Origin: an uncultured Tateyamaria sp.
GTDB lineage: Bacteria; Pseudomonadota; Alphaproteobacteria; Rhodobacterales; Rhodobacteraceae
Length of the DNA: 64,000 nt
Direction of reading: 5' to 3'
Assembly: GCF_947503045.1 (NCBI RefSeq)
Contig: NZ_CANNCF010000004.1
Location: 372,001 to 436,000, forward strand
In this document: positions 33,782 to 42,953 of the stretch, piece after piece
How the letters are laid out: every line of letters begins with the position of its first letter
Numbering within the stretch: position 1 is the first letter of the stretch
Notes under the pieces: model-generated
Databases searched by the model: none
The model's input: the letters and a program-made list of their open reading frames with translations, nothing else
What the model was told of the DNA's origin: nothing
Made by a program: the position numbers and the translations under genes

Positions 33782-34786
33782 TTAGATCGAAAGACGCGCA
33801 GCATGCGTGCCGCGTTCACGATAGGGTGTCGTGTCGTAATGGGCGCGGTAGCATTTGGAAAAATGCGATGGCGAGGCAAAACCGCAGGCAAGCGCGACGT
33901 TGATCACACTCATATCGGTTTGCATCAACAGGTTGCGGGCCTTTTGCAGGCGCAACTCCATGTAATAGCGCTTGGGTGAGCGGTTGAGGTAGCGGCGGAA
34001 CAGCCGCTCGAGCTGCCGCGTGGACATGCCCACGTCCTTTGCCAGGATCGAAGGGCTGATCGGCTCTTCGATATTCTGTTCCATGATCTGGATGACCTGG
34101 CTCAGCTTGGGATGACGCACGCCGATGCGGGTGGGCACGGACAGGCGCTGCGTGTCCTGATCCGTGCGGATCGAGGAATAGATCAGCTGATCGGCCACTG
34201 CATTGGCCAGTTGCTCGCCATTTTCATCCGCAATGAGTTTCAGCATCAGATCGATCGAGGACGTGCCCCCGGCGGTAGTCAGCCGCTTGTCATCGACGAC
34301 AAAGACGGACTTGGTCAACTCGACCTCTGGGAACTCTTCGGTAAAGCTGTCCTGATTTTCCCAGTGGATCGTGGCGCGCTTGCCGTCGAGCAGCCCGGCC
34401 TTGGCCAGCGTAAAGGCCGCCGTGCACAGGCCAGCCACATGCGGACCCTTGCGCGCCTCGCGGCGCAGCCAGCCCAAAAGGCGTTTGGTTGTGGCGGCCT
34501 GCACGTCGATGCCACCGCAGATCATGATCGTGTCGTCGCGGCTGACCTCGTCCAGATCCCCATCCAGCTTGAACCCGGTTCCGGCCGAGCAATAAGCGAC
34601 ATCGCCGCCCTCACCGATAATGCGCCAGCTGTAAATCTCGGCCTCGGCCATACGGTTGGCGATGCGCAGGCTTTCGAGGGCTGCGGAAAAACACAGCAGG
34701 GTGAAATTGTTGAGCAAAACAAAGACGAAGTGTTTGGGTTGATCACCCTCGGGCCGGGTACGGGTGGCGGAGCGCGTGATCGACAT
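33782..34786 (-). CDS. GlxA family transcriptional regulator (DJ-1/PfpI domain plus AraC HTH)
   Basis: A 334-residue regulator. Residues 18-190 form the DJ-1/PfpI-like domain (FVFVLLNNFTLLCFS, then HVAGLCTAAFTLAKAG with the nucleophile-elbow Cys, then TAGGTSSIDL). Residues 225-325 form the AraC/XylS DNA-binding domain (LAKDVGMSTRQLERLFRRYL and VALACGFASPSHFSKCYRAH). This architecture includes GbdR and CdhR, which control betaine or carnitine catabolism, so quaternary amines are possible ligands. It is divergent from the DAHP synthase gene, with 186 bp between. Confidence 0.92.
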   Translation of the reverse strand: MSITRSATRTRPEGDQPKHFVFVLLNNFTLLCFSAALESLRIANRMAEAEIYSWRIIGEGGDVAYCSAGTGFKLDGDLDEVSRDDTIMICGGIDVQAATTKRLLGWLRREARKGPHVAGLCTAAFTLAKAGLLDGKRATIHWENQDSFTEEFPEVELTKSVFVVDDKRLTTAGGTSSIDLMLKLIADENGEQLANAVADQLIYSSIRTDQDTQRLSVPTRIGVRHPKLSQVIQIMEQNIEEPISPSILAKDVGMSTRQLERLFRRYLNRSPKRYYMELRLQKARNLLMQTDMSVINVALACGFASPSHFSKCYRAHYDTTPYRERGTHAARLSI

Positions 34787-34900
34787 CGCGTCGGGATCCT
34801 AAGCTGGCGGGTATGTCCTGTGACGTAGTCCGCGCGTGTGTATGACGCGCACCTTGTGCATGGGCCAAACGCGACGTCAAGAGGCCGCATTTGTGATATG

Positions 34901-34912
34901 GTCACTGGTGAC
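34901..34912. promoter_or_regulatory. Short palindrome before DAHP synthase gene
   Basis: GTCAC TG GTGAC, a near-perfect 12-bp dyad, lies 60 bp before the aroG ATG and 115 bp from the divergent GlxA gene. It is a candidate operator only; the arms are short enough to occur by chance. Confidence 0.3.
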
Positions 34913-34972
34913 TGGCTTTTGTATAGAAGGCGGCGGCGGCGTTACCGCCAACATGTTTTGCGGAGAGAGACG

Positions 34973-36346
34973 ATGAGCAATTGGACAAAATCTGACTGGC
35001 GCACACTGCCCCGGGTACAGATGCCCGATTATACTGACGCGGCGGCCCTGCAGGCGGTCGAGGCACAGCTGTCCAAATATCCGCCACTGGTTTTCGCAGG
35101 CGAAGCCCGCCGGTTGCAAAAGCATCTTGCCGATGCCTCGCGCGGGGATGCGTTCCTGCTTCAGGGCGGCGATTGCGCCGAGGCCTTCGATCAGTTCAGC
35201 GCCGATGGCATCCGCGACACGTTCAAGGTGATGTTGCAGATGGCGATGGTGCTGACCTTTGGCGCCAAGGTGCCGGTGATCAAGCTGGGGCGCATGGCCG
35301 GGCAATTCGCCAAGCCGCGCTCGGCCCCGACCGAGACCGTCGATGGCGTGGAACTGCCAAGCTACCGCGGTGACATCATCAACGATCTGGCCTTTACACC
35401 CGGCTCGCGCATTCCCGACCCGTCCCGCATGCTGCAGGCCTACACGCAGGCCGCCGCAACGCTGAACCTGCTGCGCGCCTTTTCCACGGGTGGTTTTGCC
35501 GACATGCACCGGGTGCATTCCTGGACGCTTGGCTTTGCCGAAGGGGGTGAGGCCGAGAAATACCTCGAAATCGCCAATCGCATTCAGGACACCATCGATT
35601 TCATGGCCGCCGCCGGGATCGACGGGGACACCACGCATGAATTTTCGAGTGTCGAGTTCTACACCAGCCACGAATCCCTGCTGCTGGAATATGAAGAGGC
35701 GCTGACGCGCATCGATTCCACTTCTGGCAAATGGCTGGCGGGGTCGGGCCACATGATCTGGATCGGGGATCGCACCCGCCAGCCCGACGGCGCCCATGTG
35801 CATTTCGCAAGCGGCGTGCAAAACCCCATCGGGCTCAAATGCGGGCCGACCATGACAGCCGAAGACCTCAAGGCGCTGATGGCCAAGCTGAACCCCGACA
35901 ACGAGGCGGGTCGTCTGACCCTGATCGCACGCTTTGGCGCCGGATCAGTGGGCGAGCACCTGCCGCGCCTGATCAACACCGTGCGTGAGGAGGGGGCCAA
36001 TGTCACATGGGTCTGTGATCCGATGCATGGCAACACGATCAAGTCGTCCTCGGGCTACAAGACGCGGCCATTCGAGTCAGTCCTGCGCGAAGTGCGCGAG
36101 TTCTTTGGCGTGCACGCCTCCGAAGGGACAATCCCCGGCGGTGTCCATTTCGAGATGACCGGCCAGGATGTGACCGAATGCACAGGCGGCGTGCGGGCCG
36201 TGACGGACGAGGACCTGAGCGATCGTTACCACACCGCCTGCGATCCGCGCCTCAACGCCTCGCAATCGCTGGAACTGGCGTTTCTGGTGGCAGAAGAGCT
36301 GTCAAACCTGCGCAGCGCGCGCAACGCAGCCCGCGCCGCCAGCTAA
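34973..36346 (+). CDS. aroG: Class II 3-deoxy-7-phosphoheptulonate synthase (DAHP synthase)
   Basis: A 457-residue enzyme of the plant-type class II family, which joins phosphoenolpyruvate and erythrose 4-phosphate in the first shikimate step. Landmarks are [15 protein letters not shown] near residue 62 (metal Cys), the Arg/Lys phosphate site in [12 protein letters not shown] near 100, CDPMHGNT near 345 and [15 protein letters not shown] near 385. ATG 34973 gives the family start (MSNWTKSDW). A terminator follows within 20 bp. Confidence 0.96.
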   Translation: MSNWTKSDWRTLPRVQMPDYTDAAALQAVEAQLSKYPPLVFAGEARRLQKHLADASRGDAFLLQGGDCAEAFDQFSADGIRDTFKVMLQMAMVLTFGAKVPVIKLGRMAGQFAKPRSAPTETVDGVELPSYRGDIINDLAFTPGSRIPDPSRMLQAYTQAAATLNLLRAFSTGGFADMHRVHSWTLGFAEGGEAEKYLEIANRIQDTIDFMAAAGIDGDTTHEFSSVEFYTSHESLLLEYEEALTRIDSTSGKWLAGSGHMIWIGDRTRQPDGAHVHFASGVQNPIGLKCGPTMTAEDLKALMAKLNPDNEAGRLTLIARFGAGSVGEHLPRLINTVREEGANVTWVCDPMHGNTIKSSSGYKTRPFESVLREVREFFGVHASEGTIPGGVHFEMTGQDVTECTGGVRAVTDEDLSDRYHTACDPRLNASQSLELAFLVAEELSNLRSARNAARAAS

Positions 36347-36363
36347 GGCAGACAAAAAGACAA

Positions 36364-36400
36364 AGAAGCGCGAGGGGCAGACCGCCACTCGCGCTTTTTC
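36364..36400 (+). terminator. Intrinsic terminator after DAHP synthase gene
   Basis: AAGCGCGAG (36366-36374) pairs perfectly with CTCGCGCTT (36388-36396) over a 13-base loop, followed by T residues. The flanking A bases on the left may let it work for the convergent PAS gene as well. Confidence 0.88.
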
Positions 36401-36422
36401 TACGTGGGGAAGGTCCGCGCCG

Positions 36423-37124
36423 TCAGTCGTCTGATTTGACAACCCGCAGATAGGGCACATCCGGGCGCGGCGCATGGGATTTGAACGCACGGGCCGGTTC
36501 AGCGAACCCCTGGGCCTGTGCGGGCGCATCCGGCGTCTTGGCTGGCTGCTTTTGTGCAATCGGCAGGGTCGAGGGCGCGGTGATCGTGCGTATCTTGGCA
36601 CCTACCACGTCAAAGCGGCGCGGCGTGTGGCCAATGTCACCTTGTGCGACCAGACAACCCAGGATCCGGCTCACATCACCGAGGTCACTTTTCAGCGGCA
36701 TCAGCAGCAGGCGACCGTCCAGTTGCGGCTTGGTCACGCTGATTTCCGCGTTCAGGCGCATCTCGCACACGGCGGGGCGCTGGCACACATCTTCGAGCAA
36801 ATCGTTAATTTGACGGCGGCAGGGCGGGGTGATCAGCGACGTCAGCGGCATTCCGCGCACTTCCATCCCCATCAGGTCGCTCAGATGGCTTCCGGCAATG
36901 CGAATGCGGGCCATTCCGGGGGCAATCCGTTCGAGCACGAATGTGTGTTCAAGCGCGGATTCGATTCCACGGGGATCGATCTCGGAGCGCTTTGGCATAA
37001 GGCGCGCACCGCGCAGGCCTTCCCAATAGGCCTCGACCTGGGAAATGGCTGAATATCCAACGTCTGCTCGAAACTCTGTCATGTTGAGGATATTGTGAGG
37101 GTTATGGTCCGATTTGTCCATCAT
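36423..37124 (-). CDS. PAS domain protein (PF07310 type)
   Basis: A 233-residue cytosolic protein. Residues 25-160 match the alphaproteobacterial PAS_5 family (VEAYWEGLRGARLMPKRSEIDP, then LERIAPGMARIRIAGSHLSDLMGMEVRGMPL). The C-terminal 70 residues are Pro/Ala-rich and low in complexity. No output domain is attached. Family relatives include MopJ of Caulobacter, a cell-cycle modulator, but the ligand and partner here are unknown. Two adjacent ATG codons are possible starts. It is divergent from yicC. Confidence 0.85.
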   Translation of the reverse strand: MMDKSDHNPHNILNMTEFRADVGYSAISQVEAYWEGLRGARLMPKRSEIDPRGIESALEHTFVLERIAPGMARIRIAGSHLSDLMGMEVRGMPLTSLITPPCRRQINDLLEDVCQRPAVCEMRLNAEISVTKPQLDGRLLLMPLKSDLGDVSRILGCLVAQGDIGHTPRRFDVVGAKIRTITAPSTLPIAQKQPAKTPDAPAQAQGFAEPARAFKSHAPRPDVPYLRVVKSDD

Positions 37125-37306
37125 ATGCGTCTCTGGGTCTCATTTTGGGTGCAAACCAACGGCGGTTTGCCGTCCTTGAGGCGAATATGTATCAAAACGC
37201 GGCAAAATATGGCGGGCAATGTTAACAACTGGTTAACCGACCTGAGGGGAATTGGGCTTGAGTCTTTGGCTTGCCCCAGTCCGGCAGAGCCCCTAAACGC
37301 AACTGC

Positions 37307-38248
37307 ATGAACAGCCAGAAAAATCAAAAGAGCCCCAAGGAAAACGCTGCTGCAAACACTGTGCGGTCCATGACCGGCTTTGCGGCCGCGACCGGCGCGA
37401 TGGACCCGTTTCGCTGGTCCTGGGATATCCGTTCCGTCAATGGCAAGGGGCTGGATGTACGGCTGCGTGTGCCGGACTGGATCGACGGGCTTGAGGCCGC
37501 AATTCGCCCGCTGGTGCTGGCGCGTGCGCATCGTGGCAATGTGACCCTGTCGCTGCGGGTGTCGCGCGATGATGCGGTGGCGGCCATCACCCTCAACACG
37601 GTGCAGATGAAAGCGACCGTGCAATCGCTGCTCGCCATCGAGGCCGAGGCGATGGAGCAGGGTCTGTCGCTTGCGCCTTCGCGCGCCAGTGACATCGCAA
37701 TGATGCGCGGCGTGCTGGAACAGGGGACCAGCCAGGATGACCCGGCCCCTCTGCGTGCCGCCCTTGTGGCCGAATTGCCCACGCTGCTCGATGCCTTTGA
37801 CGAGATGCGCCAAAGCGAGGGCACTGCCATGCATGGCGTGCTGATGGGCCAGCTCGACACCGTGGCCAGCCTCACGCAAGAGGCCGCCACGCTCGCCGAG
37901 GCCCGCAAGGAAGAGGTTGCAGCCACCTTGCGCGACAACCTCGCACGCGTGCTGGAAAACACTGATGGCGCCGATCCTGACCGGGTGGCGCAGGAACTCG
38001 CCCTACTGGCCGTCAAGGCGGACGTGACCGAGGAAATCGACCGCCTGCACACCCATGTGGATGCCGCGCGCACGCTGCTGGGCGAGGGCGGCGCGATCGG
38101 GCGCAAGCTCGATTTCCTGATGCAGGAGTTCAACCGCGAGGCCAACACCTTGTGTTCCAAGGCGCAAAACGCCGATCTCACCCGCGTCGGCCTCGCCCTC
38201 AAGGCGCTGATCGACCAGATGCGCGAGCAAGTGCAGAACGTGGAATAG
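37307..38248 (+). CDS. yicC: YicC family endoribonuclease-like protein
   Basis: A 313-residue protein with the N-terminal YicC domain (VRSMTGFAAATG near residue 20, then IRSVNGKGLDVRLRVP near 43) and the C-terminal DUF1732 (LDFLMQEFNREANTLCSKAQ near 275). Family members have stress-related endoribonuclease activity. ATG 37307 is chosen. The gene precedes gmk by three bases, the widespread yicC-gmk pair. Confidence 0.93.
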   Translation: MNSQKNQKSPKENAAANTVRSMTGFAAATGAMDPFRWSWDIRSVNGKGLDVRLRVPDWIDGLEAAIRPLVLARAHRGNVTLSLRVSRDDAVAAITLNTVQMKATVQSLLAIEAEAMEQGLSLAPSRASDIAMMRGVLEQGTSQDDPAPLRAALVAELPTLLDAFDEMRQSEGTAMHGVLMGQLDTVASLTQEAATLAEARKEEVAATLRDNLARVLENTDGADPDRVAQELALLAVKADVTEEIDRLHTHVDAARTLLGEGGAIGRKLDFLMQEFNREANTLCSKAQNADLTRVGLALKALIDQMREQVQNVE

Positions 38249-38251
38249 CCC

Positions 38252-38905
38252 ATGACGACCGACCAGACCAAGCGCCGCGGGCTGCTGATCATCCTGTCCT
38301 CGCCCTCGGGTGCGGGCAAAAGCACATTGGCCCACCGCCTGCGGGCCTGGGACAGTGACATCGTGTTTTCGGTGTCCTCCACCACCCGCGACGCGCGCCC
38401 GGGCGAGGTGGATGGCGAGCATTACAGCTTTATCTCCGTTCCCGACTTCAAAAAGGCGGTCAAGCGCGGCGAGATGCTGGAACACGCCCATGTCTTTGGC
38501 AATTTCTACGGCTCGCCCAAGGGGCCGGTGTCGACCGCGATCAACGGCGGCCATGACGTGCTCTTCGACATCGACTGGCAGGGCGCCCAACAAATCCGCA
38601 ACTCGGATCTGGGCGCACACACGCTTTCGATATTCCTGCTGCCCCCGTCGATCACCGAATTGCACCGCCGCCTTGTGGCGCGCAATCAGGACAGCGACGA
38701 TGTGATCAAGAAACGCATGCGCAAAAGCTGGGACGAGATCAGCCGCTGGGATTCATATGATTTCGTGCTGGTCAACGACGATCTGGACCAGACCGAAACG
38801 CAACTCAAGACCATCATCGAGGCGACGCGCCTGCGCCGTCTGCAACAGCCCGACCTCACCGACCATGTGCGCGCCCTGCAAACCCAGTTCGAGGAGTTGA
38901 AATGA
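38252..38905 (+). CDS. gmk: Guanylate kinase
   Basis: A 217-residue enzyme converting GMP and ATP to GDP. The P-loop [11 protein letters not shown] is near residue 13, the GMP-binding [18 protein letters not shown] near 38, and [11 protein letters not shown] near 106. The C-terminal lid region [16 protein letters not shown] is intact. It overlaps the following gamma carbonic anhydrase gene by ATGA, and forms one transcript with yicC. Confidence 0.96.
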   Translation: MTTDQTKRRGLLIILSSPSGAGKSTLAHRLRAWDSDIVFSVSSTTRDARPGEVDGEHYSFISVPDFKKAVKRGEMLEHAHVFGNFYGSPKGPVSTAINGGHDVLFDIDWQGAQQIRNSDLGAHTLSIFLLPPSITELHRRLVARNQDSDDVIKKRMRKSWDEISRWDSYDFVLVNDDLDQTETQLKTIIEATRLRRLQQPDLTDHVRALQTQFEELK

Positions 38906-39429
38906 CACTCTATGCCCTTGGCGATGATGCGCCCGAGATTGCGGATGACACATGGGTGGCGCCAGACGCCAACCTGATCGGAAAAGTGGTTCTGGAACGC
39001 GCCGCAAGTGTCTGGTTTGGCTGCACAATCCGCGCAGATCACGAGGAAATTCGTATCGGTGAAGGCTCCAACGTGCAGGAAAACTGCGTGATGCATATCG
39101 ATCTCGGCTATCCGCTGACGATCGGCGCGGGCTGCACCATTGGCCACAAGGTCATGCTGCATGGCTGTACCATCGGTGACAACACTCTGATCGGGATGGG
39201 CGCAACCGTCCTCAACGGCGCAAAGATCGGTAAGAATTGCCTGATCGGGGCAGGGGCGCTGATCACCGAAGGCAAGGAAATCCCGGACGGATCGCTGGTG
39301 ATGGGCATGCCGGGCAAGGTGGTGCGTCAACTGGATGAGACCGCCATTCATGGTCTGCGCGCCTCGGCGCTGCACTATCAGGACAACATGCGCCGCTTTC
39401 GCGACACGATGACGGTTGTGCCCACATGA
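38902..39429 (+). CDS. Gamma carbonic anhydrase family protein
   Basis: A 175-residue left-handed beta-helix protein with hexapeptide repeats ([38 protein letters not shown]). Two zinc-ligand histidines are in [12 protein letters not shown] near 90, with a third in NCVMHIDLG near 68. Such proteins are carbonic anhydrases or related acyl-CoA/ferripyochelin-binding proteins; activity is not certain. The stop and start overlap with both neighbours (ATGA). Confidence 0.92.
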   Translation: MTLYALGDDAPEIADDTWVAPDANLIGKVVLERAASVWFGCTIRADHEEIRIGEGSNVQENCVMHIDLGYPLTIGAGCTIGHKVMLHGCTIGDNTLIGMGATVLNGAKIGKNCLIGAGALITEGKEIPDGSLVMGMPGKVVRQLDETAIHGLRASALHYQDNMRRFRDTMTVVPT

Positions 39430-40610
39430 AGAATGACCGCGGATCGATCATGCGCCCCGTACCTCTGCCAGAAAGTGCGTCGCGCCCTGTGGCCACACCG
39501 CTGTCTCCCTCGGTTGTCTATGCCTCGGACACGCCGGACATGCTGGATGCACAGTACGAAGGCGACCTGCATGGCTATACCTACAGCCGCGAGGGTCATC
39601 CCAACGCCGACGTTGTGGCCCGCACCATCGACGCGATGGAGGGTGCGCCGCATATGGGCGTTGTGACCGCAAGCGGCATGGCTGCCGTGTCGGCGGTGCT
39701 GCTGGGTCTGACCAAGGCCGGGGATCACGTGATCGGGGGCAACCAGCTCTATGGGCGGTCCTTGCGGATGATGTCCGAAGACCTGCCGCGTCTGGGCATC
39801 GCCACCTCGATGGTCGATCCCGGGGATGTCGAGGCGGTACGCGCCGCCATCCGTCCCGAAACGCGGATGATCCTGGTCGAGGTGGTATCCAACCCCACAT
39901 TGCGCGTCGCTGACATTCTGGGCCTGTCTGCACTGGCGCGCGAGGTCGGTGTGCTGCTGGTTGTCGACAACACGTTCACCACGCCCCGCGCGTTCCGCGC
40001 CTTTGATCACGGCGCGGACATCGTGATCCATTCCGTGACCAAGCTGCTGGCGGGGCATTCGGATGTGATGCTGGGTTATGTGGCGGCAACTGACGCGGAA
40101 CTCAACGACAGGCTGCGCGTGTTCACTGTGACCGCAGGCATGTCGCCCAGCCCGTTTGACTGCTGGCTGGCCGAGCGGGGCATGCTGTCCTTTCCCTTAC
40201 GCTATGATCGCGCGCAAGCCAGTGCAGCAATCCTCGCCACGCATCTGGCGACGCTCAAGGGCGTCAAACGGGTGATATACCCCGCGCGCCGGGATCATCC
40301 TGATCACGCGCGGGCCGAGACCCTGCTCAAGGGTCAGTATTGCAACATGGTCAGCTTCGAGATTGACGGCGACCGGGCGGCGGCCAATGCGCTGGCGCGC
40401 GGGGCCGAGGGGCTCAACTTTGCCCCGACGCTGGGCGATGTGGGCACCACGATCTCGCACCCCGCCTCATCCTCGCACCGGGCACTGACGGCGGAAAAAC
40501 GGGCCGAGTTGGGCATGTCCGAAGGGTTCTTTCGCGTCTCGGTCGGTCTTGAGGACCCGGACGCGCTGTGTGACGTGTTCACCTCCGCCATTCAGGCCGC
40601 CACAGGCTAA
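39426..40610 (+). CDS. Cys/Met metabolism PLP enzyme (transsulfuration family)
   Basis: A 394-residue enzyme of the cystathionine gamma-synthase/lyase family. [14 protein letters not shown] near residue 50, [13 protein letters not shown] near 80, [10 protein letters not shown] near 180 and the PLP lysine in [12 protein letters not shown] near 203 are diagnostic. Substrates in the family include cystathionine, O-acylhomoserine and methionine; I cannot choose from sequence. A methionine gamma-lyase would yield methanethiol, a substrate of MtoX, but this is only one option. It overlaps the gamma carbonic anhydrase gene and precedes phoR by 14 bp. Confidence 0.9.
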   Translation: MKNDRGSIMRPVPLPESASRPVATPLSPSVVYASDTPDMLDAQYEGDLHGYTYSREGHPNADVVARTIDAMEGAPHMGVVTASGMAAVSAVLLGLTKAGDHVIGGNQLYGRSLRMMSEDLPRLGIATSMVDPGDVEAVRAAIRPETRMILVEVVSNPTLRVADILGLSALAREVGVLLVVDNTFTTPRAFRAFDHGADIVIHSVTKLLAGHSDVMLGYVAATDAELNDRLRVFTVTAGMSPSPFDCWLAERGMLSFPLRYDRAQASAAILATHLATLKGVKRVIYPARRDHPDHARAETLLKGQYCNMVSFEIDGDRAAANALARGAEGLNFAPTLGDVGTTISHPASSSHRALTAEKRAELGMSEGFFRVSVGLEDPDALCDVFTSAIQAATG

Positions 40611-40624
40611 GGGGCAGGGCAGGC

Positions 40625-41686
40625 ATGGGTGACGATATCCTTGATGCCATCCTGTCCGCGATCCCGCTGCCTGCGCTGGCCATAGATTCCACAGACCACA
40701 TCATCGCCGCCAATACCGAGGCGCTGACCTTGATCGGGCAACAGGCGCGCGGGCGCAATTACGTCACCATGCTGCGCCAGCCAGCGCTGCTTGATGCAAT
40801 CGAGGCCACACTCGGTGACGGTACGCCGCGCACCACGCGCTATCTGGGCAATGATGGGGCGCAGGACACCACGTTTCAGGTCACCTGCCGGGCTGTGGAC
40901 GGGCTGGGCCAAGGTGCGGTCGGGGCGGTCATGTGCACGTTTGAAGACATGACCCATGTCGAACAGGCCAGCCAGATGCGCCGCGATTTCGTGGCCAATG
41001 TCAGCCACGAGCTGCGCACGCCCCTGACGGCCCTCATGGGCTTTATTGAAACCCTGCGCGGGCCTGCGCGCGATGACAAGGCGGCTTCGGCGCGGTTTCT
41101 GGACATCATGCAGGACGAGGCCGCGCGCATGAACCGTCTGGTCGGGGATCTCATGTCGCTCAATCGGGTCGAAGGGGACGAGCGGGTGCGGCCCACGGGG
41201 TCGGTGGTGCTCAACGATGTGCTCGAGTCGACCCTGCGCACCCTGCGCCACCTTGCCGATGAGGCCGGCGTGACCTTTGAAGCGGAAGTGCCGGATCGGC
41301 CCGTGCATATGACCGGCGATGCAGATCAGCTCAAGCAGGTGTTCACCAATCTGATTGAAAACGCGATCAAATATGGCGGCGCAGGCGGGCGGGTCACGGT
41401 CCGGCTGACCACCAGCCCGCGCGAGGCGGCACTGCGCGCGCCCGGCGCACGGGTGCAGATCGTGGATTACGGGCCCGGCATCGACGCACGTCACCTGCCA
41501 CGCCTGACCGAGCGGTTCTACCGCGCCGATGATCACCGCAGCCGGGCCCTTGGCGGAACCGGCCTGGGGCTGGCCATCGTCAAACATATCATCAACCGCC
41601 ATCGCGGCCGGTTGCGGGTGGAAAGCACGCTGGGGCAGGGTGCCACCTTTACCGTGATCCTGCCCACGCAGGAAAAATCGACCTGA
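40625..41686 (+). CDS. phoR: Phosphate regulon sensor kinase PhoR
   Basis: A 353-residue sensor kinase. Residues 8-115 form a PAS domain. The HisKA helix holds the phosphorylated His128 (NVSHELRTPLTAL). The ATPase has FTNLIENAIKYGG near 245, DYGPGID near 280 and GGTGLGLAIVKHI near 310. No transmembrane segment is visible, unlike E. coli PhoR, so it is cytosolic or recruited by the PstSCAB-PhoU complex. The Pho box and pstS follow; phoB closes the locus. Confidence 0.92.
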   Translation: MGDDILDAILSAIPLPALAIDSTDHIIAANTEALTLIGQQARGRNYVTMLRQPALLDAIEATLGDGTPRTTRYLGNDGAQDTTFQVTCRAVDGLGQGAVGAVMCTFEDMTHVEQASQMRRDFVANVSHELRTPLTALMGFIETLRGPARDDKAASARFLDIMQDEAARMNRLVGDLMSLNRVEGDERVRPTGSVVLNDVLESTLRTLRHLADEAGVTFEAEVPDRPVHMTGDADQLKQVFTNLIENAIKYGGAGGRVTVRLTTSPREAALRAPGARVQIVDYGPGIDARHLPRLTERFYRADDHRSRALGGTGLGLAIVKHIINRHRGRLRVESTLGQGATFTVILPTQEKST

Positions 41687-41705
41687 CGCGCCGTTAACAC
41701 TGCGG

Positions 41706-41734
41706 CTGTCATAAAACTGTTACGCAACTGTCAC
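41706..41734 (+). promoter_or_regulatory. Pho box before pstS
   Basis: Three 7-bp direct repeats spaced exactly 11 bp apart: CTGTCAT (41706), CTGTTAC (41717) and CTGTCAC (41728), separated by AAAA and GCAA. This matches the PhoB binding consensus with an extra half-site. It lies 82 bp before the pstS ATG and 19 bp after phoR, so phosphate starvation should induce pstSCAB-phoU-phoB. Confidence 0.92.
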
Positions 41735-41815
41735 AAAAGCATAGCGGGGCGACCCTAGACGGGTCTCGAGATTCCCATGGGGGGGATCACCAAAACGTTC
41801 AAACAGGAGACAGTT

Positions 41816-42856
41816 ATGTCCTTTGTGAAACTCACCACCTCGGCGCTTGCGATCTCTGCTGTCGCGGCCACTGCCGCCATGGCACGCGATCAGGTCCAGA
41901 TTGCCGGATCGTCCACCGTTCTGCCTTATGCATCGATTGTCGCCGAAGCCTTTGGCGAAAACTTCGATTTCCCGACACCGGTCGTGGAATCAGGCGGATC
42001 GTCGTCGGGCCTCAAGCGGTTCTGCGAAGGCGTGGGTGAAAACACCATCGACATCGCGAACGCGTCGCGCCAGATCCGCGACAAGGAAATCAAGGCCTGC
42101 GCCGACGCCGGTGTGACCGACATCATAGAAGTGCGCATCGGCTATGACGGCATCGTCTTTGCCAGCCAGACAAATGGCCCCGCCTATGACGCGTTCGAGG
42201 CCTCCGACATCTTCAACGCCCTTGGTGCCAAGGTCCTCGTGGACGGCGCCATCGTTGACAACCCGCATAAGCAGTGGGCCGATTTCAACGGTGACCTGCC
42301 TGCCGCCGATATCGTCGCCTTCATCCCCGGCACCAAGCACGGCACCCGTGAAGTGTTCGAAGACAAGGTCCTGCTGAAAGGCTGCGAAGACACCGGCGCC
42401 ATGGCCGCGATGATCGAGGCCGGCATGTCCGAAGATGACGCCGAAGACGCCTGCATCGACGTCCGTCAGGACGGCGTATCGGTGGACATCGACGGCGACT
42501 ACACCGAAACGCTCGCTCGCATCGACGCCAACCCCAACGGTATCGGCATCTTCGGTCTGGCGTTCTACGAGAACAACACCGACAAGCTGAAAGTCGCGAC
42601 CATGGGCGGTGTATCCCCCTCGACCGAGACCATCTCGACCGGCGAATACCCCGTCTCGCGTCCGCTGTTCTTCTACATGAAAAAGGCCCATATCGGCGTG
42701 ATCCCCGGCCTCAAGGAATTCGCATCCTTCTTTGTCGCGGACGAGATCGCAGGCGGCGAAGGTCCACTGGCCGAATACGGCCTTGTGGCCGACCCGGAAC
42801 TGGGCGCAACCCAGGCCGCGGTTGAGGCCGAAGCCACCATCGGCGGCGGCAGCTGA
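41816..42856 (+). CDS. pstS: Phosphate ABC transporter substrate-binding protein PstS
   Basis: A 346-residue periplasmic phosphate-binding protein. The signal peptide ends MARDQVQ, with cleavage after AMA near residue 22. IAGSSTVLPYA near 28 and SGGSSSGLKRFCEG near 58 are the phosphate-binding segments, and GTKHGTREVFED near 175 completes the site. AGGAGA precedes ATG 41816; the longer frame starts inside the leader. It is the first gene after the Pho box, with hairpins before pstC that may favour its higher expression. Confidence 0.95.
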   Translation: MSFVKLTTSALAISAVAATAAMARDQVQIAGSSTVLPYASIVAEAFGENFDFPTPVVESGGSSSGLKRFCEGVGENTIDIANASRQIRDKEIKACADAGVTDIIEVRIGYDGIVFASQTNGPAYDAFEASDIFNALGAKVLVDGAIVDNPHKQWADFNGDLPAADIVAFIPGTKHGTREVFEDKVLLKGCEDTGAMAAMIEAGMSEDDAEDACIDVRQDGVSVDIDGDYTETLARIDANPNGIGIFGLAFYENNTDKLKVATMGGVSPSTETISTGEYPVSRPLFFYMKKAHIGVIPGLKEFASFFVADEIAGGEGPLAEYGLVADPELGATQAAVEAEATIGGGS

Positions 42857-42859
42857 TCG

Positions 42860-42932
42860 CCCCCCAAATGACAAAGGGGGTGGCGCGCCTGTGCCATCCC
42901 CACCCTGACCACCATGCCCCGCTGCTGGGGCA
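42860..42932 (+). promoter_or_regulatory. Tandem hairpins between pstS and pstC
   Basis: CCCCC (42861-42865) pairs with GGGGG (42876-42880) over AAATGACAAA, and TGCCCC (42915-42920) pairs with GGGGCA (42927-42932) over GCTGCT. There is no T-run. Such stem-loops after a binding-protein gene often protect its mRNA or partly reduce read-through, which would give more PstS than channel. Confidence 0.5.
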
Positions 42933-42953
42933 GATTTGACGACTGGAGCCGAT

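Noticed and set aside
37324-38385. Minus-strand Ser/Arg-rich frame opposite yicC
   Set aside because: Composition is typical of antisense translation, and yicC and gmk are well supported on the plus strand.
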